Below, in pieces: positions 21,078 to 29,772 of a stretch of 61,808 bases of DNA. The notes beneath the pieces were generated by a model. The model was not told the origin of the DNA. It was given only the letters and a program-made list of their open reading frames with translations, and did no database searches. The position numbers and the translations under genes were made by a program. Position 1 is the stretch's first letter, and the number at the start of each line of letters is the position of its first letter. Origin of the DNA: Martensiomyces pterosporus (taxonomy: Eukaryota; Kickxellomycota; Kickxellomycetes; Kickxellales; Kickxellaceae); NCBI GenBank assembly GCA_025201845.1, contig MU604023.1, forward strand, positions 1,387 to 63,194. The letters are read 5' to 3'.

Positions 21078-22555
21078 ATGGTACGACTCGCAGACACTTC
21101 TCTTTGCGCCTTCTGTTTTCAGCACGTTGGGCGGCTGGGTGGCTCTGTTCACAATGGAGCAGCACTTCTAAAAACCACTATTCTTTGCTGCACTTGTAGA
21201 AGGTCAAGGCGCTGTCTCGTAGCACGGCGGAATATACCCGCGAGACAACAAGCGATATACAGCGGCTGCCGAGGAACATCAACCCGGAGCTGCACCCTTT
21301 CGAGCGGGCGCGCGAATACAAGCGTGCGCTGAATTCAGCCAAGCTTGAGCGCATGTTTGCCAAGCCATTCCTTGCCAGTCTTAGCGGCCACATCGACGGA
21401 ATCTATACCATGGCGAAGAACCCATGGGATCTAGACAGCGTCATTACTGGTAGCGGCGACGGCGAGGTTCGCGTGTGGTCGCTTTCCAGCCAAAGCACTG
21501 TCTGGCGGGCACCCGAGGCCCACCGCGGGATTGTGAAGGGCGTGTGCAACATCCCAGGTGGCAAGACCGATCGGTTCATGTCGGTTGCGACAGATAAGCT
21601 GGCAAAGGTCTGGAGTCGCACCGAGAGCGCATATGCGGACGACGGCGTCACGCCCGAGCCAATCGCCACCTACAGCGGAAAGGGTGCATTCAGCGGCATT
21701 GACCACCACCGCAACCGGCCCCTGTTTGCCACCAGCTCTTCAACCGTGGAGATCTGGGACGTTGACAGATCAGAGCCTATCACCAACCTTACGTGGGGTG
21801 CGGACACCATCAACACAGTGCGCATGAACCAGACAGAGGTCAACGTCTTGGCCAGCTGTGGCACAGACCGGTCCATCATCCTGTACGACCTGCGCACAAG
21901 CTCGCCGTTGGCAAAGCTTGTTATGACGCTGAGCACAAACGCCATAGCCTGGAACCCCATGGAGGCCTTCACATTTGCCACTGCTAACGAGGACCACAAC
22001 GTGTACATGTTTGATATGCGCCGAATGGACCACGCAAACAACGTGCTCAAGGATCATGTGTCAGCCGTGATGGACGTTGACTACTCGCCTACCGGCCAGG
22101 AGCTTGTCAGCGGCAGCTACGACCGCACAGTTCGTCTCTGGGATGCCAGCAGCGGCCACTCGCGCGACATCTACCACGCCAAGCGCATGCAGCGCGTCTT
22201 CTGCGTGAAATATGCGATGGACAACAACTACATTCTCTCGGGCAGCGACGACAGCAACCTGCGGTTATGGCGTGCCAGGGCATCGGAGCGCATGGGCGCA
22301 AAGTCCAACCGCGAGCGTGCCGCCATGGAGTACTCGGAGAAGCTCAAGGACCGCTACAAGTACGTGCCAGAGGTGCGCAAGGTGCTGCACCAGCGCAACG
22401 TCCCAAAGGCAATCAAGAAGGCTGCTCAGACGAAGCGGATCATGACCAAGTCGCGCAAGACAAGGGAGGAGAACCTGCGCAAGCACTCCAAGCCTGGCTC
22501 CAACCCGCGCGTGCCCGAGCGCAAGAAGGCCATTCTGGGCGTCACCAACAAATAG
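21078..22555 (+). CDS. SOF1: SSU processome WD40 protein Sof1 (DCAF13)
   Basis: Exons 21078-21080 (the ATG alone) and 21200-22555. The intron 21081-21199 starts GTACGA directly after the start codon and ends CTTGTAG. The join gives MKVKALSRSTAEYTRE, the conserved Sof1 N-terminus; without it the frame has no suitable ATG until residue 53. Product 452 residues. About seven WD40 blades run through residues 60-360 (for example VITGSGDGEVRVWS, LVSGSYDRTVRLWD, ILSGSDDSNLRLWR), followed by the Sof1 C-terminal domain, Lys/Arg-rich and ending RVPERKKAILGVTNK. Sof1 is part of the U3 snoRNP/SSU processome for 18S rRNA maturation. An AATAAA at 22617-22622 is a likely polyadenylation signal. Confidence 0.95.
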
Positions 22556-22767
22556 TGCTGGCTCTCTGTCTCGGATCACACATCTCATGTATGCGCTATT
22601 GGTTTCGCTCCATTACAATAAAAGCGCCCTTTGCGCACGCAAGCCATGCATGCATACATATGGCTACGGCTATGCCGCCGTGCCTTTTTGTCGTTCTTGC
22701 TCTGAGCGGGAAAGCCCGAACGCTTCCCACCGCACTCCCCCAATGCCACACAAGGGCAGGAGGATGA

Positions 22768-22778
22768 CTATAAAAGGA
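22768..22778 (+). promoter_or_regulatory. TATA box candidate upstream of PTPS
   Basis: CTATAAAAGG sits 158 bp upstream of the PTPS ATG at 22936, with a pyrimidine-rich stretch (ttttcccccc...) just downstream, as expected for a TSS region. Inference from consensus and position. Confidence 0.55.
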
Positions 22779-22935
22779 GCGCGTGAAGCTCTTTTCCCCC
22801 CTTTTCTTCTCACACGATTAGCCTCACAACACTGCGCTTTTCTTTTTGCTCCACACTGCAATCTTCACCTGCCTAGCGGTTTGTCGGCTCCTCCACCCCG
22901 CACTCCCTCCAGCACACCGCATACCGCCTTCACCC

Positions 22936-23388
22936 ATGCCTGCAGTCGGGTACGTGTCCCGAGTCGAGCACTTTTCGGCCGCGCACCGGCTAAACAGCTT
23001 GCAGCTTAGCGAGGAGCAGAACCTCCAGGTGTTTGGCAAGTGTAACCATGCCAGTGGGCATGGCCACAACTACGTGCTTGAGACGATTGTGCGTGGGCCA
23101 GTCGACCCGGTAACTGGGATGGTGGCCAATATCGAGGACTTGAAAAAGTGGATCAAGGCTGCCGTGCTTGACCACGCCGACCACAAAAACCTGGACATGG
23201 ATATAGAGTACTTCCGGACCCGGCCAAGCACAACAGAGAACCTTGCGGTGTTCGCTTGGATTCGCCTGAGCCAGGTAATGCCTGCCGGCTTGCTCTACAA
23301 GGTGGTCATATCAGAGACGCCGAAGAACAAGGTCGTATTCACTGGCGAGGGCTTAACTAGTGATGAGCTCCAGGAAAGCATTGTCTAA
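22936..23388 (+). CDS. PTS: 6-pyruvoyl-tetrahydropterin synthase
   Basis: 150 residues from the ATG at 22936, the family length. Zinc ligands are visible as His17 (SAAHRL), His42 and His44 (GHGHNY); the catalytic Cys is Cys36 (GKCNHAS); the Asp-His relay lies in DHADHKNLD and the substrate-anchoring Glu in ISETPKN. The enzyme converts 7,8-dihydroneopterin triphosphate to 6-pyruvoyl-tetrahydropterin, the second step of tetrahydrobiopterin synthesis. It may alternatively act as a related pterin enzyme (QueD-like), but the Cys and lengths fit eukaryotic PTPS. It is preceded by a TATA-like element. The frame upstream of the ATG is open but lacks another ATG. Confidence 0.94.
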   Translation: MPAVGYVSRVEHFSAAHRLNSLQLSEEQNLQVFGKCNHASGHGHNYVLETIVRGPVDPVTGMVANIEDLKKWIKAAVLDHADHKNLDMDIEYFRTRPSTTENLAVFAWIRLSQVMPAGLLYKVVISETPKNKVVFTGEGLTSDELQESIV

Positions 23389-23546
23389 TCACACAGCGCC
23401 TTTTCCAGCCTCTTTCCCCATCTTTCCAAGCGAGTCTTTTGAAAGAGCATCACAATTAATATAAAGGAACAACGCTAGAAGAAAATGGCAGCAATAGCGC
23501 GCGCTACTGCCTGGCTATATGGGGGTGGTAGGCTATGCGGCGGCAA

Positions 23547-24705
23547 TTAGGCAGTGGCGGCCTCCTTTCCCTTGTCAGAGCTGCCAGAAGAGGCGCTGTC
23601 TCCGTTGATCAGCCCAAGCTGCCAGGCAGGGATGGTTGGCGTTGGCACGCCTGAAGCAGAGGGCGACCTGCTGCTGTCTGCAGCACCGGCAGCATCAGGT
23701 ATTACACTGCTTTGTTCCTCAGCAGGCGTGATGGCTGGCAGCTGGGGCGAGGCTGTGGCAGCAGTACCGTGGGCTGGCACAAGTGGGGTCAGGTATTACA
23801 CTGCTTTGTTCCTCAGCAGGCGTGATGGCTGGCAGCTGGGGCGAGGCTGTGGCAGCAGTGGTCGGTGTTGATGGGCGGCCAGCTGGCACCCGGCGACTAA
23901 GAAGCAGCGATCTCAAACTGCGAATGTCAGACTGGACGTCGGCAATGGTTGATGTGTCGCTCGGCCTTGGGCCCTTGGAGCCAAGCGCCGCGACTTCTTT
24001 CTGAAGGTCTTCGAGCGTCAGCTGCAAGCGTCGCGCAGATGCATTGTGCTCAGTTTCCTGCGTCGAGATCCGGTCGAGAATCGTGGCCATGCCCTCGATG
24101 GCCTCGTTGGTCTTCTGCGACTGCACCGCCATTGCATCAAGGGCCTTTGCAGTGGATTCGTTCAGAGCCCCCAGCTGCTTGCGCGTGAGCTCGCTTTGCT
24201 CCAACAGCAGTCTCTTTTCTTCCTCCAAGCGCTCCCTGTCGTCGCGGGCTGCCAAAAGGGGAGAAATAAACTTCTTTGCGAGTATATACAGCCCGTAGCC
24301 TAGACCGCCGGCAACTACAGCAGCGATAAAGTAGTCCTTCCAGTCCAGGTGCGGGCGCGGCGGCGGGGCAGGCGGGGCCATTTGCTGAGCGTATCCGTAC
24401 ACTGGCGCAGGAGTGGCGGGACCGGTAGCTGCTGTGCTTTGCTGTTGTTCGCTTGCTGCCGAGCCCTGCGTGCTGGATGCAGAAGCGGCAGAAGGAGGCT
24501 GGCTCTTTGCACGAGCCAATGCGTCCTCTATCTCAGCATTGGTAAGGCCCTTTGTTTCGAGGAACGAGATCTTTTTCGCTAGGGTTGACGACTGCACCTT
24601 TGGGTCAGTGAGGAACCGCACTGCTGATTCGATTATATCCTCGCGGAGAGGCTGGGCTGCCGAGACAGCCGAGGGCGACGCTGTCGCAGACATTTCAGCC
24701 GACAT
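23547..24705 (-). CDS. PEX14: Peroxin 14, 3' end disrupted by a frameshifting duplication
   Basis: Peroxisomal membrane docking protein that receives Pex5/Pex7 cargo complexes. From the ATG at 24705 (an alternative ATG is at 24693) it shows the N-terminal Pex14 three-helix domain (LREDIIESAVRFLTDPKVQ...KKISFLETKGLT), a Pro-rich linker, one hydrophobic membrane segment (YFIAAVVAGGLGYGLYIL) and a long coiled coil. The plain frame stops at 23719 with an odd Cys/His-containing tail. A second frame over 23547-23780 carries a plausible tail with TPTIPAWQLG. The switch is caused by a perfect 71-bp repeat (23695-23765 and 23789-23859), offset 94 bp, not a multiple of 3. A 49-nt GTGTAA...CAG intron would rejoin the frames, but a frameshift allele or assembly error is also possible. 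Confidence 0.9.
23695..23859. repeat. Perfect 71-bp direct repeat within PEX14
   Basis: Copies at 23695-23765 and 23789-23859 are identical over 71 bp and separated by 23 bp of unrelated sequence. The 94-bp period shifts the reading frame of PEX14 by one base. Confidence 0.97.
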
Positions 24706-25573
24706 TTGGGAGTGGATGGCAGCTGCGCTCAAATGAAAACCAGGTACTGCAGAGCAGCGGTGGGTGTAGAATACAAGTAAAGGCCGGAATTAGCCGGCAA
24801 AGACAGAATAATGCGGCAATTGGAATGCAGGGCTGGTAAAGGAAGATAAAAAAAAAAAGAGCCAAGAGCAAAGCAAAGCAGCAGCAAGGCAGGGCTAATG
24901 TGCGAGTGTACGTGTGGTTGGCAATGGAAGGTCGGGAGGGAGAAGGCCTCAAGCATGGCCCGCCTGCTTGCCCAGCGGCTGCAACCGCAAATGCAGCTGC
25001 AGCCAGCCACTTGGCTGTACGGGTCATTTTATTTCCCGCCCTCCGTCTGGCGCTCCACGCCCAGTGCTTTTCCACAAACAGCAGGGCTTTCTTGCGGCCC
25101 ATTCGCCAGCCTGGCGAGGGCGGTCAGACGGAAATTGGCGCGTGGGCTTCAGCAGGGGCGCTTATTTCCAAGAGGCAGAAAAAAGAGCCACGGCATGTGA
25201 ATCCAGCCGCTCACCCGGCGATTACGCCGCCCGCAGCCGGAGGTGCCCAGAGCTCCTAGAAAGGGGCGACGCAGCAGGCGCCCACTCAGACCCAAGGGTG
25301 CTCTTGTGTGTGTCTGCGTCTTCTGGCACCTCCCAAGCAGGCACACTGGCAGACGGAGCCGGTCTGCAATGCAAAGAGCCCCATGCCCGTGTGTTTGGCC
25401 CCATGGCTTCCTGGGTCCCAGGCCACACGTGCGCTTGGCCCTTAAACGTCACTGCATGCGCTGGACGCATAAATCTGCGAGCACGATGCCGAGTCAGTGC
25501 TCAGCTGCTGATTTTCGCCAGTAGCCGACTAGACAGCACGCACAGGAGGACACGGCATGTTTTGCAGATTCCG
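24706..25573. other. Divergent intergenic region PEX14 / ERCC8
   Basis: 868 bp between divergent start codons. The frame upstream of ERCC8 is open for a long distance but has unrelated composition, no family similarity and overlaps the PEX14 promoter, so I treat it as non-coding. A TTTTGCAG just before the ERCC8 ATG could be a 5' UTR splice acceptor. A poly-A run is at 24849-24860. Confidence 0.45.
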
Positions 25574-26791
25574 ATGAACAGCATTGTACGCGCACGAGCA
25601 AGCGGCACCATACCAGACACCGTCTCGCGGTGGACGCTGTCGACCAAGGTGCTAAAGACAATGGCGGTGTCAGAGACAAAGATCGTGAGCAGGGTGCACG
25701 CTGCTCCAGTTCACTGGCTTGCTCTCGACGGAATCGAAAACCGCTTTTTGCTGTCTGGAGGTGGGGATACATCGATCCAGCTCTTCGATCTCGACCCCGA
25801 CCGGTGCAAGCGCTCGGGTTCAAGAGCACAGCGTATCAAGCCTGCAGCACATGCCCCTGCTGGTACAGGCCACGCACATCTAATATCGTGTATTGAGTGG
25901 TATGCCGTGGACACTGGGATGTTCACCACATCGTCATACGACTGCACCGTCAAGGTGTGGGATACAAACACAATGGCAGAGGCGTGCCAGTTCGACCTGC
26001 TCTCCCGCGTTTATAGCCATAGCATGTCGCCCACCGGCGCACACACGCTGATAGCAGCAGTCAACGAATCTGCGTACATCCGTCTGTGCGATCTTCGAAC
26101 TGGGTCGTTTGCACAGTCGTTTCTGGCACACCAAACAGGCGCGATGGCCATTGCCTGGTCTCCGGCCCAGCCGTTCGTCCTGGCATCTGGAGGGAACGAT
26201 GGAAAACTAAAGCTCTGGGACATCCGGCGGTCCGACACGCAGCTCTTTAGTTTTGACCGCTTGAATAGCGCCTTGGCCAACACAAGCAACAATGGAGGCA
26301 GCAGTGGAGGAGACACCTGTGTTGCTCATGAGGCAGCTGTTAACTCTGTAATGTTCACAAACGATGGGGGCGGCATAATTAGTGCCGGCCACGACAGCAA
26401 GATACAGCTCTGGAGCACAGGCTCCATGAGAAACGCCTTGGTAACGTACCAGGGGACCCCGCAGAACAGCGCACCTCAAGCCATCGAGATGGCGCAGACA
26501 TCGGCAGCTGATGGTGCAGCTGGAAACGGAGTGCTGTTTTTCCCAAGCAGCGACTGCTCGGTTTCGATGTTTGAGCTGAACACAGGCAAGCCTGTCGCGT
26601 CGCTCAGCGGCCACTTTGAGCCGTCAACCTGCGCTGTGTGGAGGCCTGGCAGCTTGGAGCTCTACTCCAGCGGATGCGACGGCGAAATCATTGCCTGGTG
26701 CCTGCCGGCCGGCGACATGCTAAGCAAAGAGCAAGCTGACATCCGGCAGGATTGCTGGTCAGACAGCAATAGCGAGATGGGAGATGGTTAG
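25574..26791 (+). CDS. ERCC8: WD40 protein ERCC8/CSA-like (Rad28), transcription-coupled repair
   Basis: 405 residues from the ATG at 25574. Architecture matches CSA: a short N-terminal helix region (SRWTLSTKVLK) for DDB1 docking, then WD40 repeats: LLSGGGDTSIQLFDL, FTTSSYDCTVKVWD, VLASGGNDGKLKLWDIRR, IISAGHDSKIQLWS and a last YSSGCDGEIIAWC. CSA is the substrate receptor of a CUL4-DDB1 ubiquitin ligase that acts on stalled RNA polymerase II and CSB during transcription-coupled nucleotide excision repair. WD40 proteins are similar to one another, so the CSA assignment rests on the N-terminus and repeat order and is likely but not certain. Its stop lies only 42 bp from that of the convergent COG4. 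Confidence 0.8.
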   Translation: MNSIVRARASGTIPDTVSRWTLSTKVLKTMAVSETKIVSRVHAAPVHWLALDGIENRFLLSGGGDTSIQLFDLDPDRCKRSGSRAQRIKPAAHAPAGTGHAHLISCIEWYAVDTGMFTTSSYDCTVKVWDTNTMAEACQFDLLSRVYSHSMSPTGAHTLIAAVNESAYIRLCDLRTGSFAQSFLAHQTGAMAIAWSPAQPFVLASGGNDGKLKLWDIRRSDTQLFSFDRLNSALANTSNNGGSSGGDTCVAHEAAVNSVMFTNDGGGIISAGHDSKIQLWSTGSMRNALVTYQGTPQNSAPQAIEMAQTSAADGAAGNGVLFFPSSDCSVSMFELNTGKPVASLSGHFEPSTCAVWRPGSLELYSSGCDGEIIAWCLPAGDMLSKEQADIRQDCWSDSNSEMGDG

Positions 26792-26833
26792 CAGCACTCG
26801 CACATTTACGTGTGCCCAGCAATCGAAATGGCT

Positions 26834-29521
26834 CTATTGGGTCTTCAGCCCTTTGATATCTGTTTCAGGAATATCTATGCGGTTACCCAGGAGACTCTGT
26901 ATCTCGTCCTTGCTGATGGACGCTTGGGTAGGCACGTTGGACACAGGCTGATCATCCAGTATGTGCTGGACATCACCAGCACCCTCAACAGCGAGCACAT
27001 CGGCCATTTGGACAAGGCGTGCGAACTTTGGACGCAATGCCAGACCTGACTCCTGTTCTAAGTGCCTCAGAATTTCCCTGACATCCTTCTCAAACATGAT
27101 TCCGCCAAGCATGTTAAACTTTGACTGGCGGATCGCACGCTCCCAGTCCGCAACCAGCGAGCCCACGATGATGTCGAATATAGCCGAAAAGTTGCTGCTG
27201 GTCAGCCGAGCCTTCATTTGACGCGTGAGGTGGGCGAGCTTTAGAATAAAGCGCTTTTGGAACAGGTTGTCGTTCTGCACATCGTTAAACTCCTCGTCTG
27301 TCAGCACATACTTGATGTCTCTGTATGACTGCTGCAAGATGGCCCGTATCCAGGGCTTTAGGGCCTGTGCTCCAATCTGCTCCAGTGACCGCTGCTTGGC
27401 ATGCATAAACTTGGCCGAAAACGCAGCAAAGGTATCCAGAGCCTTATTCGCGCGGCCCACGTATTCCGGCTGGGATATCCGCTGCCACTCGGCAGCAACC
27501 TTTGACCGAAGCGATGCTGCTGTTTTGCTGAGGTATTCGCATGAAAGATCAAGGTTGTTTGCTGCCACAAGTATTTGCCTCTGGTTGCGTGCCACTGGGC
27601 TTATCTGAGCGGATGCCGGGCGTTGATCGTCAGCAGCGGCCGAAGAAGCCACACCAGGAAGGCGCCAGCTAGAGTCGCTAGACGACAGCGTCGATTGAAT
27701 GGCTCTGTCGTTCCACTTGCCCAGAGCCTGCGACTCCATAGCAGAGAGGAACACAGAGTTCATTACCCCGATGATGTACTGCGATATGGCCTCAACAGCC
27801 GATGGCTGCTGAATCGAGATTGAATGTTCGAGTGCTGTTTTAACAACAAAGAACATGTCCCCCACACACGAGGACGTTTGGGCGATATTCGTCGACTGAC
27901 GAGCAAGGGCGGACATGTGGGTCCTGCTCCAGCTGCTCGCACCAGAGCCCGCTGAATCACCAGGCTGGTGTCTCTTTGCTGCGTTGCCGTCTGCACCGTC
28001 GCTGACAGGGTCCGCCCAACCAGGCAGGCTGTCCATGTCGTCCAGCGCCATAGCCTTTGCGACCGACCTGCTGACAAAAAACGTCTCAAGCGTGATGTAA
28101 GTGTCCGTCATCCACGAAAGACGCGCTGCCAGCGGCGTGTCCTTTATAAGCCCTGTGTGCATATCAAACTCGGCGCCCTTGCTTAGCCCTGTGCTGGTGC
28201 CAGTATCCAGCGTGGTTTGCATCGAGAGTGGAATTAGCCTCATCACGGCTTCGGGCTTTAAAAACATCCTCACGATGCCGTCTGGTGCAGTGCCAAGAGC
28301 GCGAAGCTCTGGCGTCGCCCGTGACTCCATAAACCGGTTGAACATCGCTATCTGACGCTCGATCAAGACCAGCTCGCCGAGGATGCTCGTGATATCCTTA
28401 ACGTCTTCTTCCGAAATGAGGTCCTCACTGGCACGGCTGGATCTCTCGTTGTCGGCAGCGGGCAAGTGCGATTTGGCGTGCGACTTTGCTTTTGCTGCGC
28501 TTGCATCGGCCTGCTGGATCTGCGATACACGGCGCTTGACGTGCCGCTCCTCCTCAAAGAAGTCCAGAATCATGCTAGCGCGCTTAGCACCCTCGATCTG
28601 CAGCCTCTGGATGACACGGATCATACATCCTGGGCCGTAGTGGGTCTCCACAAGAGGGAAATGGTTGTCGACTACAACGGCAATCACCTCAAACAGCCGG
28701 GTGAGGCGTAGCGCATAGATGCTGCCCTTGATCTCGCCAGAGATACGCGATTTCTCAGCAATCATATTGCAGAGGAACTCAGAGTACATGTCCAGCCCGC
28801 GGAGCTCCTCGCCAAGGAGCGGAAACAGCCGGAAGCAGCGGCTGATCTCCTTTGTGTTGTTGCTTTCCACGGCCGACTCGAACATAAGCGACACTCGCTC
28901 CACTAGCTCCTCCGTCGCCACAGAAATGATATCGCTTGGGGGTCTATGAGGCGCGTCCGAAGCAGCATTGCCTGAGCCAGGGCTAGCAAACCGCACAAAC
29001 GGGCTGCTCAGCACCTCAGAGCTGGTGGTGATGTACCGGTGAATCAGGCCGGCTGCCAAATCGATGTCTTTGTCCTTCATTGCAGCCAGCAGCTCGCCCA
29101 TGTTCTTTCTAAGGTCGGCAGTCTGGTCGACTATCTTCACTGCATGCTCGAGCTTTGTCAGCTCCTGGTCCAAAAACCGGACCCTTCCGCTAATAGCGCC
29201 GGCATTTGCTGCAGTAGCGTCGATTGCCTTTTGCATGGGCACAATCTGGTCAACCACGACATTAAGGTCCCTTTGCAAGCCGAAAAGCCGTGCGAATTGC
29301 CTGTCCACATCCTCGCGACTTTCAATGTGCTCAGAAATCTCGACATCTACGCGCGCCTCCTCAAGCTCCAGCATTCTGTATGCACGCTCGATTTCTGCAA
29401 TGTCCAAGGCCTTGGCCAATTCGTCGAACTTCTCCGGTGCAATATCGCCTGAAAGCAGCACAGTGTCCGCAGCTCCAGCCGCCACAGTGCTGGCGTCTTC
29501 TTCTGGCATCTGGCCTGACAT
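26834..29521 (-). CDS. COG4: Conserved oligomeric Golgi complex subunit 4
   Basis: 895 residues from the ATG at 29521 (MSGQMPEED). The frame is open upstream, but without an ATG. The N-terminal coiled coil (ERAYRMLELEEARVDVEISEHI) is typical of COG subunits and binds the other lobe-A members. The central and C-terminal helical bundles (CATCHR fold) contain family segments such as YGPGCMIRVIQRLQIEG, FNDVQNDNLFQKRFI and the conserved R-containing FDIIVGSLVADWERAI. COG4 is a lobe-A subunit of the complex that tethers retrograde vesicles at the cis-Golgi and binds SNAREs/Sly1. The coding region has no intron. It is followed by convergent ERCC8 with 42 bp between stops. Confidence 0.94.
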   Translation of the reverse strand: MSGQMPEEDASTVAAGAADTVLLSGDIAPEKFDELAKALDIAEIERAYRMLELEEARVDVEISEHIESREDVDRQFARLFGLQRDLNVVVDQIVPMQKAIDATAANAGAISGRVRFLDQELTKLEHAVKIVDQTADLRKNMGELLAAMKDKDIDLAAGLIHRYITTSSEVLSSPFVRFASPGSGNAASDAPHRPPSDIISVATEELVERVSLMFESAVESNNTKEISRCFRLFPLLGEELRGLDMYSEFLCNMIAEKSRISGEIKGSIYALRLTRLFEVIAVVVDNHFPLVETHYGPGCMIRVIQRLQIEGAKRASMILDFFEEERHVKRRVSQIQQADASAAKAKSHAKSHLPAADNERSSRASEDLISEEDVKDITSILGELVLIERQIAMFNRFMESRATPELRALGTAPDGIVRMFLKPEAVMRLIPLSMQTTLDTGTSTGLSKGAEFDMHTGLIKDTPLAARLSWMTDTYITLETFFVSRSVAKAMALDDMDSLPGWADPVSDGADGNAAKRHQPGDSAGSGASSWSRTHMSALARQSTNIAQTSSCVGDMFFVVKTALEHSISIQQPSAVEAISQYIIGVMNSVFLSAMESQALGKWNDRAIQSTLSSSDSSWRLPGVASSAAADDQRPASAQISPVARNQRQILVAANNLDLSCEYLSKTAASLRSKVAAEWQRISQPEYVGRANKALDTFAAFSAKFMHAKQRSLEQIGAQALKPWIRAILQQSYRDIKYVLTDEEFNDVQNDNLFQKRFILKLAHLTRQMKARLTSSNFSAIFDIIVGSLVADWERAIRQSKFNMLGGIMFEKDVREILRHLEQESGLALRPKFARLVQMADVLAVEGAGDVQHILDDQPVSNVPTQASISKDEIQSLLGNRIDIPETDIKGLKTQ

Positions 29522-29772
29522 TTGGTCTGGGGGTATTTCGAGCAGCAGTGTAAGGTAAATTAGAGCGGCAGCTGCTGACAGTGCTAAAGAAAAAAAAGGC
29601 AAGGCAGTGCTGGGGGAAGGAATGAAAGAGAGCAAATGCTGTGCAGGCCCTCACCCTGGCACAGTGCTACTGCAGAGGGGCAGTGCCAGGGCCTGTGCGG
29701 TTCACTGAAAAGAACTCGAACAGGTAAACAAGAAGAGGCTCTGCGGAGCGGCGAGAACGAGTGAGTGGCCAG

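Noticed and set aside
24914..25573. N-terminal extension of ERCC8
   Set aside because: Open frame only by chance: no ATG near conserved sequence, no similarity, and it overlaps the PEX14 promoter. The CSA-like N-terminus starts at 25574.
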